Shown piece after piece: positions 34,272 through 47,950 of a stretch of 64,000 nucleotides of DNA; the stretch's first letter is position 1; each line of letters opens with the position of its first letter. The notes under the pieces were generated by a model, which was not told where the DNA came from, did not search any database, and was given only the letters and a program-made list of their open reading frames with translations. The position numbers were made by a program, and so were the translations under genes. Source of the stretch: Leptobrachium leishanense (taxonomy: Eukaryota; Chordata; Amphibia; Anura; Megophryidae); assembly GCA_009667805.1 (NCBI GenBank), contig CM019064.1, forward strand, positions 273,153,662 through 273,217,661, read 5' to 3'.

Positions 34272-34404
34272 CAGGGTTATTCAGATAGAGGTGAAAACGA
34301 GGAGAATTAACAATCTAGACCAAATGGGAGAATTTTTCTGGTTTGGCTATTTTGACCTAGAATTTTAACTTCTCCTGGTATTCATCGCTCTCTGAATAAC
34401 CCAG
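34272..34404. mobile_element. Palindromic TIR element (short form, copy 3)
   Basis: CAGGGTTATTCAGATAGAGG to ...CTCTCTGAATAACCCAG, with TCA on both sides (34269-34271, 34405-34407). Contains TTTGGCTATTTTGACCTAGA. Confidence 0.7.
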
Positions 34405-34899
34405 TCACCAGAAGTTAATAGTTAACCCACTCTCTTTTTTGCTTGTTTGTTTTTCCCAGAGTGCCCCTTTAAAATTGAATCTGCTGCTTTTGGTTGTGAT
34501 TTGCAGATGCATCATATACTGTACTTGAAACGTCTATGTAATGCTGAGTATAGCTAGATTTCCATCAGTCCCTATCATTTAGTGTGATGTTGGCAGCCAG
34601 CACTATTCAGGTGGGGTTTCCTCTAATTATGCCAAACAAAAAGTAGTGATTTTATCTTGAGGGTTTTAAATATGATCAGGGAACGGAAAACTGCAATGCA
34701 TGTATACCAATGAACACCTTCATTTAAAGTATCCTTTGGATTGGATATGAATAAACAGACATTTTCATAATACTTCAATAACTCAAAGCCTTAAGTATGC
34801 AAATGCTTTAAATAACTTAAGTAAAACACTTGCATTCTGCTTGTCATTTACGGCCCTATTCCAACCATGTGGGTAAGTTCATGAGTGGGGCTGTTCTGG
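34405..34899. other. Unassigned non-coding sequence
   Basis: No supported gene or repeat. Confidence 0.5.
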
Positions 34900-34902
34900 T
34901 AA

Positions 34903-36246
34903 GGCTAATGTCAGATGAACGCAGTCTGAGTGCACTCTGCGTGCGTGCATAACAGATAGATGGACTGACGGAAGATACTGTAGACAAACGGTCCGTTTTT
35001 TTTTGACAGATGTAGAAAAAAAAAAAAGGGAAATACGGGAAACAAAATTAAATTAAAATTAAAAGACAGGTACAGTCAGCCAGACAAAAAAAACCTGAGC
35101 GTCAACGTGATGGACGTCGCAATGCGCTGTGTCTTACGTCGCGTCATCACGCACACAGGCCTCTACGCGTAACGCTTTTACGTCGAGCCCTAAATGGCGT
35201 CCGTTGCCACCGGCTTCGTGTGTTGCTCTATTGATCACAAATCAATGCTACGACGGATGTTAAACTGTGCGGCGACACCGACGTGATGACTACGTTCGTC
35301 TGATGCTAGTGTAGTGCTGTTTAAAATTTTCTGTTGCTGTATTACTCATTTTTGGCCACCAGGGGGAGATGAGCGCAATGTAAACCAATACTGGACACTT
35401 TTGGACTATGTTTTCCAGCATGCTTTGGGGCAGAGACAGGAAGTGGGTGGGAAAAACCGAGACAGATCCGCAACCTCGTGCGGAGGAGAGGCAGTGCTTG
35501 CCAAGGGGTGAAGAGAGCAAGACGCACGTGAGACAAGGAGGGATTGTGACCAGGCCGGAGCACAGGTGCTGCCTTGCGGAGCTGGAGATCGGCTTAAATC
35601 ACTTGCCAGAGACCTAGTAATCCATCGGTGAAAAGTTTATACAGATACAGAGCTGCAGAAGGACCCCGAGTTAGACTGCGATGATCTAATGGGAGTGCAG
35701 GCGGTAAGCTGAGCATCTTGTGGCAGAAACAGACAAGCAAGACAAGCGGATCCGGTGGCACAGAGTCCCAGTCAAGTCGAGCGGAAAGACGTCCTGGGTC
35801 GAGCAGAGCGCAGAGCATCTGGCGGATGGGTGAGAGGCCTTCCCGGCCACAGTAAAAATAATAAAGCATGCTGCAGTTTGTCTAAACCTACAGGGCCCCA
35901 ACGTGACTAGTCGAAGACACATTGAAATCATTCACTGGCCAGTTGAATCTAGTACCCGGGTACCAACACACGCATACACCTACACCTTCGGACAAAACCT
36001 GTACGGGACTCACATTTCAGCAACGAAGGGGTTAAAATTTCTTCTTTTCCGCTGCGCGTTTCTCGCATTACGAACTTCTGTAAATATATATGTATACCGT
36101 GCTGCTCTATATATGCCAGTTTGAGATCAGTAAACTATAGAACTTATAAAATCCACAACAGGCTGGTGTATATTTATTCTAGTGCGGGGAGACTGACCCG
36201 AGGTTTAAATTCAGCGGCTCCTCCGGGAGTGAGCACTACACTAGCC
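34903..36246. mobile_element. Harbinger-type MITE interrupted by an LTR
   Basis: The MITE runs from GGCTAATGTCAGATGAACGC (34903) to GATGCTAG (35309), then resumes as CC at 36245-36246 after the LTR. Reassembled, it has TAA on both sides (34900-34902, 36247-36249). The terminal TAGCC was split by the LTR insertion. Confidence 0.75.
35310..36240. mobile_element. Solo LTR (931 bp) with 4-bp target duplication
   Basis: Ends TGTAGTGCT...AGCACTACA, a perfect 9-bp inverted terminus with TG...CA, flanked by CTAG on both sides (35306-35309, 36241-36244). Contains AATAAAGCATGCTGCAG (about 35858), TATATATGTATA (about 36086) and TTATAAAATCC (about 36147). No internal genes. A 4-bp duplication suits a class I-type endogenous retrovirus LTR. 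It is inserted in the last bases of a MITE. Confidence 0.85.
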
Positions 36247-36249
36247 TAA

Positions 36250-37101
36250 AGGCTCCAGCCATTAACGTAACGTATGGAGTTATTCTGAACGGCTCCATAC
36301 TTAAGTTAATGCTTCCAACACAACAGACAATAACAAGTGATTAACTGGTAGAGATCCTCCATCTCCTCTGGCTGTATGTAGAAGAATACAGCGAACAGAT
36401 AGTTTCCAATGTTCTTCTACATGTAGCTCCGCTGGTCTCCTTGGACTGCTATGCACACCACAAACTGATACCAGCAGTGGTGCACTAGGTTGCTGCCAGT
36501 ATCAGGTAGTGGCTCCTTATTGTAACAATTTGAGCCGCTAAAACAGTTGCTCAGTTGTAATAGAGCCAGTAGCAGAGAGCCACTAAGGGTTATCGGCTCA
36601 TGCAGATGTTTATTAGCAACATCCATCAAGGTTGTAATAGGGGCCTTAATTGCTAGAGCAGCAACGATCGACCCTACGAAGTCCACAGGTCTCAAGTGAC
36701 TGTTGCCGCAAAAATATTGCTGAATTGAGTAGGCACGATCTCACAATTATGTGGCATTTGCAGGGACGGATCTATTTGATCTCAAATAATATGTTCTTCA
36801 TGGGGAGGTTACAAGTACAATTTTATAAATTTAGTTTCTTTTGGGTTTGTGCCCACTTTCAAAGTAATTTCACCTTTCCGGTATCTCGAACAGTTTTATA
36901 AGTAGGCACTTTTTTTCTCAGTGTTTTTTTTTATTGGGGGTGGAGGTGACATGAAATCGTTTATTACATTACTTCTACCCACACTTTTGCATATATTCTA
37001 CAAAGTAAGTTCTCTTGGCACAGGTGAAAGAGTGATCCCCGTAAGGTAGCTGAATGTATATGCTGCTGTTAGCTTTTAAGCAAAATGTCGTACAAGCAAT
37101 G
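36250..37101. other. Unassigned; small hairpin
   Basis: A hairpin at 36262-36312 (CATTAACGTAACGTATGGAG against CTCCATACTTAAGTTAATG). Nothing else could be supported. Confidence 0.45.
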
Positions 37102-37240
37102 TTACAATTATTTATAAAGCACTAACAAGTTCTGTAGTGCTGTACAATGGGTGAGACAGAACAACAAAAATAAATAAAACGTTCAGACAGAACAGTAGGA
37201 GAGAGGGCCCTGCTCAAGACCTTCGATACACCTCTTTAAT
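37102..37240 (-). mobile_element. L2-like LINE tail, reverse
   Basis: 'ttataaagcactaacaagtt', 'gctgtacaatgggtgagaca' and 'gggccctgctcaag' are the inverse of the LINE tail seen at 2.6 and 40.0 kb. Confidence 0.7.
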
Positions 37241-37361
37241 TGCTTGTTAAATCAGCCAATCACATGGCAGCAACTCAATGCATTTAGGCATCTAGACGTG
37301 GGGAAGACAACTTGAAGTTCAAACCGAGCATTAGAATGGGAAAGAAAGGAGATTTAAAAGA

Positions 37362-37445
37362 AATTTTATTTATTTATAAAGTATTCTACCAGGAAGGATA
37401 CATTGAGATTTCTCTCGTTTTCAAGTATGTCCTGGGTTCAAGAAC
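37362..37445 (-). mobile_element. SINE 3' module, reverse
   Basis: Inverse of the module with 'tccttcctggtagaatact' and 'acttgaaaacgagagaaat'. Downstream to about 37785 the sequence ('ttattccagaattgtggtgc') looks repeat-derived but unclassified. Confidence 0.65.
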
Positions 37446-37789
37446 ATTGAAATTTTACAGTTGTTACAGAAATACAAAGTAATAAAATGCAAGATATTAA
37501 AAAAACAAAAAACACAAATATACAGATTAACACAGAAAATAAATATGTAGGAAATATTCACTATGTTACATGTTCCCAGGTGCATTCCGTATTGAGGTAT
37601 GTTAATAGGGAGCTCTTGAGTGACTTTAGATTGGGGGAAGATTTGATGGCGTCTGGGAGGTTATTCCAGAATTGTGGTGCTCTGTAGGAAAATGAGCACC
37701 GAGCCACTCTTTTTGTATTGTGGTATTGCAAGTAAGGTGCTGGTCCTAGATCGGAGGTTATAGGATGAGGGAACTGCTAGGGGAAGCAG

Positions 37790-38885
37790 CCTATTCAGGT
37801 AGGGTGGTAGCTTCTCAGAAAGGTGAATTTGAACATGGCCTGGTTGTTGGTGCCAGATGGGTTGGCCTGAGTATATCAGAAACTGCTGATCTACTGGGAT
37901 TTTCACGCACAACCACCTCCAGGATTTACAGAGAAAATATCCAATGAGCGGCAGTTGTGTGGACAAAAATGCCATGTTGTTGTCAGAGGAGAATGGTTCA
38001 AGATGTTAGAAAGGCAACAGTAACTCAAATAATCACTTGTTACAACCAAGGTCTGCAGAATACCATCATTGAACGCACAACACGTCCAACCTTGAAGCGG
38101 ATAGGCTACAGCAGCAGCAGACCAAACTGGGTGCCACTGTCAGCTAAGAACAGGAAACTGAGTCTACAATTCAAACAGGCTCACTAAAATTGGACAATAG
38201 AAGATTGGAAAAAACGTTACCTGGTCTGATGAGTCTCTATTTCAGCTGTGACATTCAGATGGTAGGGTCAGGGATTTTGCATAAACAACATGAAAGCATG
38301 GCTCCATCCTGCTTTGTATCAATGGTTCAGACTGGTGGTGTAATGTTGTAGGGGATATTTTCTTGGCACACTTTGGGCCCCTTAGTACCAATTGAGAATC
38401 ATTTAAAAATACCACGGCCTACCTGAGTATTGAGCTGAACATGTCCATCCCTTTATGACCACAGTGAACCCATTTTCTGATGACTACTTCCAGCAGGATA
38501 ATGCACCATGTCATAAAGCTCAAATCATCATAAACATGACAATGAGTTCACTGTAATCCGATGGCCTCCACAGTCACCAGACCTCAATCCAATAGACTAT
38601 TGGATTGAGATCTGGTGACCGTGGAGGCCATTGGAGTGCAGTAAATAGAGCACCTTTTGAATGGGATGGAACAGGAGATTCAATCATGGATGTGAAGCCG
38701 ACAAATCTGCAGCAACTGCGTGATGCTATCATGTCAATATGGACCAAAATCTGAGCAATGTTTCGAACACCTTGCTGAATTTATGCCACGAAGAATAAAA
38801 GGCAGTTCTGAAGGCAAGATGGGGTCCAACCCAGTACTAGCAAGGTACACCTAACAAAGCAGCCATGGAGTGTATGTACATATAC
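37790..38885 (+). pseudogene. Degenerate Tc1-like transposon with dead transposase
   Basis: Conceptual translation, with several stops and frameshifts, gives a Tc1-type transposase: a helix-turn-helix segment FEHGLVVGARWVGLSISETA near 37828-37890, then IYRENIQ, the catalytic-region motif FQQDNAPCHKAQII near 38488-38530, and the C-terminal block QLRDAIMSIWTKI near 38710-38750. The right terminal sequence 'cccagtactagcaaggta' with 'cacctaacaaagcag' is at 38832-38865. The left terminal repeat was not found. A local inverted duplication at 38558-38630 replaces the segment that should hold the last acidic catalytic residue. Not functional. Confidence 0.8.
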
Positions 38886-39065
38886 CTGATTAAGGTGTAA
38901 TTTTCTGGTGAATTTATATTACATTTAACATTTTAAGCCAATGGCAATATTTATCCAGAAATGGGAATATTTTAAAAACGGTTTACTGAAAGAGTAGGCA
39001 ATCATTAAAAAAAATAATCTAATTTCAGTTTATGACCTTAACCTATTTAAAATGTTTTGATAATT

Positions 39066-40082
39066 CACTTCTCCCGAGCTGCCCACTTTCTATGCAACTC
39101 CCTCCCCCATAACATTAGACTATCCAATCCTTCAAAAATTCTCTGAAAACACATTACTTTGACCCCATAGTGACCGAGTGGTTTTACGAATATCCGTCCG
39201 AAAGTGCCCGCTGCTGTTTTACGTTTCTGTGCTGTTTATGCAACTCACACATATTTACCATTTTTCTTGCCATTAAATGGACTTTCTAAAAATACCATTA
39301 TTTCCATCATGTCCTAGAATTTACTATAAAAAAAAAAAAAAAGGAACTATATGATGAAAAAAAAACAACACTTTTTCAAAATTTAATCCTCTAAATCTAC
39401 AACTGACAAAAAAGATCCCAGCTGGTTTTGAAATTTTGTCCTGAGATTAGAAATATCCAATTTTTACATGTTTTTGCTTTTTAACCCCTTCACTGCTGAG
39501 CATTTCACCTCTGTGCACTGAGCTCATTCTGTCAATTTTTAGATGCCAGCTTAAGTCCTATTTAATTAAACCCCCCAGACAATTTTTTTTTTACAACAAA
39601 CCTGGTCATGTTTGTCATTGGAAAGGCCATGAGCAGGATCGGGAGATACGTCGTTGTGCCGGCTGGGCCCCCTGAAAAGGCTTCCAGCCTGCCGCGAGAG
39701 CCCAGCAAGGAAGGGGAGTATCGGGAGGGAGGTTAGGGGTCCCTGATGTACCATGTACGTCTGGGGGTCTAAGGGAGACTTCCCAATCAGACGTACATCA
39801 GTGGTCGGAAGGGTTAAAGAAGCCTAACGACTCATTCCATAATATCCCCACTGTACTTTTCTTGCATCATCTTCCCAACCAGCCCACATGCACCATGCTA
39901 CTTCAGGTTCTCTATTTACCCTCACCTAGCGTGTCACCCCTCTCTCAGATTGTAATCTCTCGAGCAGGGTCCTCTCCCCTACTGTTCTGTGTCCCTAATG
40001 TGTATGCATATATTTGTTATTCTGTCTTACCCATCGTACAGCTCTATGGAACTTGTTAGTACTTTATAAAACTAGTAACTGA
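39066..40082 (+). mobile_element. L2-like LINE 3' end, split by a TTAA element
   Basis: The first part (39066-39158) matches the C-terminal coding stretch at 2338-2440 ('tcccgagctgcccactttct', 'ctccctcccccataacatta'). The second part (39818-40082) continues with 'agaagcctaacgactcattc' and the tail GATTGTAATCTCTCGAGCAG. The segment between them is an insertion, since 'ttactttagagaagcct' is continuous at 2430. Confidence 0.75.
39163..39813. mobile_element. TTAA-type insertion in the LINE (composite)
   Basis: Bounded by TTGA (39159-39162, one mismatch from TTAA) and TTAA (39814-39817). Internally, TTAACCCCTTCACTGCTGAG at 39482 is the start motif of the 28644-28888 family, so at least two TTAA-type elements are joined or nested here. 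Confidence 0.6.
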
Positions 40083-40084
40083 CT

Positions 40085-40310
40085 GTAACAGAGGTAGAAA
40101 AGTAGATTGCAGATAAAACCGTAACGATGCTCTTTGGAACAGCACCTACGTTCGCTCAAATAGCGAGGTATGTGGTAGAACCAAATCTATCTTTTGGATC
40201 CCACATCGAAGAACTCATCTAAACTCTACCCCAAACTAGATGCCCTGTACAGAAACAAATCCTGCCTGAGCCTCGCGGTAAGAAAGCAGATTGTTAAAGG
40301 AATGTTAAAA
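40085..40310 (+). mobile_element. LINE reverse transcriptase fragment
   Basis: Frame-shifted translation gives VEPNLSFGSHIEELI followed by KLYPKLDALYRNKSCLSLAV, the C-terminal part of a Jockey-group reverse transcriptase. About 75 residues remain, with no catalytic motif, and a frame change near 40220. Confidence 0.65.
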
Positions 40311-40918
40311 TAAAGTCCATAAATGGAAGAGATTACATTTTTCATACGGACATGTGGAGATATGATCAGTGACTAGAACGCATTGATGTTTGTAGTTGCA
40401 ATATATCCTAAAATATTGAGCTTTACAGTACATTTCACAGTCTTTTTTGAAAATTAGTTTATTATTTTGAGGTGCATCGGAGGATGGTAGGGGGTGGACA
40501 TGCAAGTACAACGTATTCATTTATAGTTCACTTTAAGTATCTGGAATTATTTAGTAAAGAAGTCATCATGACGGTGTAATCTAGAGCTTGGTATAGTGTA
40601 TCAGGAATGACATGGATAACCTTCTAGAGCAAACAGTTTCATTTGTATACCAAGTTATAAACAAAGAATATAGCCACTCAATTTGAATTGATGAGTACGG
40701 AAGCTAAAAAATATAAAATGTGTATAAACTGTGGAAGAGCTTTTGAAACTGGCAACAGAACTCAAACCTATTAATGTTGCAGTGTTAAAACTTCTAAAAA
40801 CATGAGATACCCCGTATTTAATGCAACCAATTGTCATGTCAATATCCAAGAGCTATTGATTACTACAACCCTATTTCTTCAAATGGACATTGGGAGAGAC
40901 TGCCATCATATAGATTTT

Positions 40919-41745
40919 CAGGGTTATTCAAAGAGATCCGAATTGTGGCCGAAAAGGTAACCGAACAGTGAAATTTAGCGTACGGTTACCTTTCCTGGCC
41001 ATTTGGCTATTCAGAGAGCAGGCAGTTCGCCAAATGTTGGCGAATTGCCTGCACATACGGTGCCTGTTCGAGGGCAGTGAAATCCCCATAGCTTTGTCTA
41101 TTCAGGGAACAAAAACCAGCAGGGAAACGTTGCCGAATTGCCCTGCTGTTCAGTGGTTACATGCGGCAGATTTATTCAGGCGAATCCCATAGGCTTCAAT
41201 GTTAAAAATATTCCCGTTTTAATTCAATATCTAATAAACTGTTCATTATGATATTCTGTAATAAAAAGTCTATTTATAGATTTAGGATCTTTCAGGCATT
41301 TTTTCACAAAACTTTTTTTCTAATTGGTTCATTTTTTTCTGTAACAGCCCTTTTTATTATCATTCATTGGATCTTATATGGAAATTTCAGACATTTTCAT
41401 TCTGTAGTTCCTTTGCAAACAGCATTTCACTTTTCAAACATTCAAGCGTACGTTTTTTCTCTCTAACTCCATTCGTCTGTGTCGGTTTTTCTGGCAGCTG
41501 CTCTGATCGGCGGGTGCTCGGGTTTCTCCGGCGTGGTCGGTGGGGTTAATCCATAGGTTTTTGCGGGTTTTGTGTGCGTTCACCGGGTTTTGCGGGGAGT
41601 GTTCGTCGGGTTTGCGGCAGCTTTTCCCTGCACTACGACTACCCTGTGGTGCTTGTTGAATACACTGCAGGGTCGCCGAAATGGGATCGCCAAATCACAC
41701 CGAATTGAAGAGAACGAAAAGTCACCGAACGTGCGGTGACTTTGA
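40919..41745 (-). mobile_element. ~860-bp TIR element (inverse copy)
   Basis: Starts CAGGGTTATTCAAAGAGATC and is the inverse of 46023-46880: 'tggccatttggctattcaga', 'gcaggcagttcgccaaatg', then 'ggcttcaatgttaaaaatat', and the C-terminal-side words GGTGCTTGTTGAATACACTGC. It stops at about 41745 without the right terminal motif, so it is truncated. Confidence 0.75.
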
Positions 41746-43061
41746 TTGTACAAGCAAAGGCACTCCACGGGCAAAAATAACACTGTAGACCCCTGATCTA
41801 CTATATTCACTGGAATATTGTGTCAAAGTCTTAGAAGGAAATGTATTAAAATGCTATAGGAGACTTGCAAATCGTATAGTATCATTATGGTATTTATTGT
41901 TGTCTAAGCGAGGATACACTGAAGATTTTAAAGCAGGTTAACAGTTGAGAAGACTCATCTTCTGCTGGCCTCAGTTTCAAGGTTAGGATACATTGTTGCC
42001 AAGCCATAGAATAATTTTATACTAGAATGCTGGCAGGACATTTCTGCACTTACTGTATTTTATTATTGTTTGGCAATCTTTGTGTTTCAGAGCATCCTAT
42101 GTAGTTTTTTAGCATTGTAAAGGTCACTCATTAATCTCCATTTGAACGTGAGAATTTTAAATTTCGTTTTTACATGACAATATAGTGCAATCTCCTGTCA
42201 TACTAATATCATTATTGCAAGACAGATGCTTAACTTTAAATATAGCTTGTCATTTGAAGACAAGACTTTAAATAGGAAGGGATTGTATCACCCACACAAT
42301 TTCCTTCACAGCAATATGCAAAATTGCCAATGAAGTGATAGATAATATGCCATTTCTATGAGATTCTAGTTGTCGCAAAAGAGGCCAAGTCTACGTATTG
42401 TTAAAATATTTATTCTGGTTAAAAAGGACCCATTTTTTTTCCCCAATCAAGTGAAATGTCTATACTCCTTTTGTCTAGAATTGTAAAAATTGATTATACA
42501 CAGTAGTTCTACATGGTTTGGAACTACATGTCCCATACTGCTCAGCCACCAATTAGATTGACTAATCTTCATGACAAATGTCGTTTCAAACAACTGAAAG
42601 GCCAATGACACCGGCTTTGTATCATACTAAAAAGAAACAAATTACAGACAATGCAGAATTGTTTTTTACCCAGAGGCAACCCTATACATTTTACCTTCTC
42701 ATTAATAATAACCAGAGCGGAAAAGAAAAATAGCACGAGTTACAAAACAAGAAAGTATAAAAGCTTACTGTTTGGTTAAGTTTAATTAACCTTCTCCTTC
42801 AAGCCTTGTTATTTGGCTTCTGGTTGACTCACTTCAGACTTGGCAGTAATAGTTGCTGAACCAGATTCCTATTAAACATATTACAGCTTCTCTGTTTTCT
42901 ATTGCAATCTCCACACTGAGCCTTTATGATTATGTCATTTGCAGTAAGTTCATAAGAGCCTTCTGATTTCAATTTAAAATGTTGCAATAGAGAACATTGT
43001 GGGCTATGCCATAGTTTTGCACAGTGCCCTTTGATTTGGAAGGGTATAGTTGGCATAAGTA
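41746..43061. other. Mostly unassigned; one hAT MITE fragment
   Basis: Around 42505-42610 'gtttggaactacatgtccca' and 'ctgaaaggccaatgac' resemble the hAT MITE at 20556-20691. The rest is unassigned. Confidence 0.45.
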
Positions 43062-43063
43062 TA

Positions 43064-44648
<1,585 letters not shown>

Positions 44649-44769
44649 TACATGTATATATTGCATATATGTATAGGTTTTATTTAAGAACGGCTATTGG
44701 GGACTAATGACTATGCGTTTCAGACGGAGATTCATTTAGACCGAGTGAAATTTCCATATTATATAATCA

Positions 44770-45772
44770 CCAAGACAGAAAGTTCAGATCCACCTCTCCA
44801 CCCCTGATCTCTCTCCTCCTGTCCGCTCCAAAGTCAGCGACTGTTTATCTTGCATTTCCTCCTGGATGGCCTCTCACCACCTAAAGATGAACACGTTGAA
44901 AACTAAGCTCCTATTTCCTCCCTGTAATGCCTTCCCTCCTCCTGAGTTCTCTATCATTGTCGATAGTGATACTATCAAACCAGGTTCGCTGTCTCGGAGT
45001 TGCACTTGACTCCGCTCTTTCCTTCATCCTCCACATCCAGTCTCTTTCCTCCTCCTGCCGCTACCAATTACATATTTCCAGAATTCGCCCATTTCTTACC
45101 ACTGACACCAAAAGCAACTCTTCCACGCCCTTGTAATCTCCCGACTTGACTAGCGTAATAATCTTCTAGCTGGCCTCCCTTTCTCCCCTACAATCCATTC
45201 TGAATGCCTCTGCAAGGCTCATCCACCTCACCCACCGCTCAGTCTCTGCGAGTCCCTTCACTGGCTCCCCATCCACTGTAGAATTAAAATTTTAAATCCT
45301 CACCCTGACCTACAAAGCTCTCACTTAATCAGCTCCTCACTATCTGTCCTCACTAATTAAATAGTGACCTGCACCTAGCTTCTCACCACATCACCTCTTC
45401 CCATGATAGACTGTAGGATTTCTCACACGTAGTCTCCATCCTCTGGAACGCTCCCTTGTACCGTCAGGCTTTCCCCTAGTTTCCATCCCTTCAAACGCCC
45501 GTTTTGAAACATTCCTATTCAGGGAAGCCTACCACCCAACTCACTAATACACCTCACTGCCCCAACCAGTCCATCACTCTCACCTTGCAGTCCTCTCCTC
45601 CTGCTTCCACCCTCAACCCTTCTAGATGGAAAATTCCCACAGGCATAGGGCCCTCTTTTCCTCTTGTACTGGTTTGTCAAAATGTTGTTCAGTCTAACCC
45701 TGTCTATAATGTGCCCATTGTTCAGCACTGCGGAATATGCTGTCGCTATATAAAGAAAGAATAATAAAAGCT
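44770..45772 (+). mobile_element. L2-like LINE 3' part
   Basis: Broken frames encode SWMASHHLKMNTLKTKLLF (44856-44912) and then QVRCLGVALDSALSFILHIQ (44978-45037), the end of an L2/Jockey-type reverse transcriptase. FRESF..TFLFREAYH-like residues follow near 45505-45535. The tail 'gtcgctatataaagaaagaa' at 45740-45760 ends the element. It differs in detail from the 1.8-2.7 kb copy, so it is a second subfamily. Confidence 0.7.
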
Positions 45773-46022
45773 CATTGTTTTGAGTTTATGCCATTACTAG
45801 TAGATTTGGGCTCCTGTGCTGCACATTGCTTTCTCCAAATTTTGAAAAGGTTACATACAATTAAGGCTACTTTTCCATTTTTTTTGGTACAATATGTTTT
45901 TATTGGCATTTATAGGCTGAAAGGAAAGAAAGAGGAGACTAGGGTTTTTCTACACTAACATACTCGCTAAGGGAGCTGCAGAAGAACGGTCTTTGAGCCC
46001 TATTCTCCTAGTTTTACCCTAG

Positions 46023-46880
46023 CAGGGTTATTCAAAGAGAATCAAAAAGTCACCGCATGTTCAGTGACTTTTCATTCTCTTCAATTCGGTGCGATTTGGC
46101 AATCCCATTTCGGCAACCCTGCGGTGTATTCAACAAGCACCACAGGGCCACCGTAGTGCAGGGAAAAGCTGCCGCAAACCGGTAGAACACTCACCGCAAA
46201 AAAAATCTTGATTAACCCCGCTGAACACGCTGGAGAAACCCGAGCAGCCGCCGGAAAAAGCCAACACCGCAGACCAATGGAGTGAACAAAAACAACAAAA
46301 AAACAGTACGCTTGAATGTTTGAAAAGTGAAACGCTGTTTGCAAAGAAACTACAAAACGAAAATGTCTGAAATTTACCTATAAAGATCCAAATGAATAAT
46401 AAAAAGGTCTGTTACAGAAAAGAGAAAACGATTTTAAGAAAAAAAAAAAACTTTGCAAAAAAAATCCTTAAAAATGCCTAAAAGATCCTAAAAAAAATAA
46501 ATCTATAAAATGAAGAGACTTTTTTACTGCAGAATATTATAAATCAACGGTTTATTAGATATTGAATTAAAAACGGGAATATTTTTAACACTGAAGCCTA
46601 TGGGATTCGTCTGAATAATCCTGTCGAATGAAACCACCGAACGGCAGGGCAATTCGGCAACCTTTCACTGCTGTTTTTTGTTCTCTGAATAGACGAAGCA
46701 TTGCTTCTCTATGGGGATTTCACTGCCCTCGAACAGGCACCATATGTGCAGGCAATTCGCCAACATTTGGCGAACTGCCTGCTCTCCGAGTAGCCGAATG
46801 GCCAGGAAAGGTAACTGTACACTGAATTTCACTGTTCGGTTACCTTTTGGCCACTATTCGGATCTCTTTGAATAACCCTG
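46023..46880 (+). mobile_element. ~860-bp TIR element (complete copy)
   Basis: Ends CAGGGTTATTCAAAGAGA and ...TCTCTTTGAATAACCCTG, flanked by TAG on both sides (46020-46022, 46881-46883), a 3-bp duplication. It is the best-bounded member of the family; length 858 bp. The superfamily is not assigned and there is no transposase. Confidence 0.8.
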
Positions 46881-46993
46881 TAGGTTTCAGGGGAGGGTGT
46901 TGTCCCTTTTTAAAATCATAGAAAAAGGAAATTGTCGATACAAACAAAACATTTGAATAGTTCACAGCCTTCGTTATAGTTTGCATTGTAAGG

Positions 46994-47211
46994 ACAGTAT
47001 TACAAAGTTTGTGCTAACTTAACCAGAGCTGCTGTAAACTTAACAGCTCCATAGACTATAATGGCTCTGGTGAGTTTACAACAACTGCGGTTAAGTTAGC
47101 ACAAGCTTTGTAATACTAAACCAAAATATGGTCTGCTGATCTGAGGGACACCAAGATCCTGATAGCAATTTTATTGCGCTGATCAAGATATGTATAAGCT
47201 TTGTAATACTG
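46994..47211. mobile_element. Small TIR/foldback element CAGTATTACAAAG
   Basis: The terminal word CAGTATTACAAAG occurs at 46994 and inverted at 47199-47211, with a third inverted copy at about 47104. 46994-47119 is itself a near-perfect hairpin (TTTGTGCTAACTTAACC against GGTTAAGTTAGCACAAGC). No target duplication is obvious. Confidence 0.6.
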
Positions 47212-47229
47212 CCCGAAGAATGTGGATCA

Positions 47230-47305
47230 AAAGGACATACTTGAAAACGAGAGAAATCTCAATGTATCCTTCCTGGTAAAATCCTTTGTAAATAAATAAA
47301 TGATA
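47230..47305 (+). mobile_element. SINE 3' module
   Basis: GGACATACTTGAAAACGAGA, 'tccttcctggtaaaatcct' and a TAAATAAATAAA tail. Confidence 0.7.
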
Positions 47306-47915
47306 ATAATGCAAAAGTTAAATCACAAGGAATGAATATTATGTTTGGAGATCCTACAAAATCTGGGTTAATGACCTATGGCATGAATGAAAAGCATATT
47401 ACATAAATTAACTTTGGGCATAAACATGTTCGTTAGGTACCTTTATAGCCGATATTGGCACAGAATTAACCATAAATTCCTATAATTGTTATCTAAAAAT
47501 CAATTTTTCAAAAGGGGTTACTGGCCATTTCCAATGGTTAGGGATCAGAGACCTGGCTGCACTAAAACAGTACTCCCAAGTCAAAAATGGGGAGGCAAAG
47601 AAAAACAGAGCCTCAGCCTCAACAACTCATTATGTTAAAACATTGAATTCAGAAGTCTCCTAGACGCCATTACCCAATTTGGAAAGGACTATAATGTTAA
47701 GTCAGAGGTTAACAGACTTTTTTATACTTTACTTTATCTTACACTGAAAAACTTGGCTGCACAATCGGGACTAGATAAATAAATTTGACTGACATATACT
47801 GTATAAAGTATAGCATTTTTTTTATACATTACAGAAGATATGGGAGTTACCTTTTGAAATATTTTACTGTAAACTGTATTCTAGAACACATTGTACATCC
47901 AAAACATAGCAAAGA

Positions 47916-47950
<35 letters not shown>

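Noticed and set aside
36417..36695. 92-residue minus-strand open frame
   Set aside because: No motif and no gene context; the surrounding sequence looks non-coding.
38228..38260. CTGATGAGTC in the degenerate Tc1 element
   Set aside because: It is part of the transposase-derived sequence; no stem II or GAAA follows.
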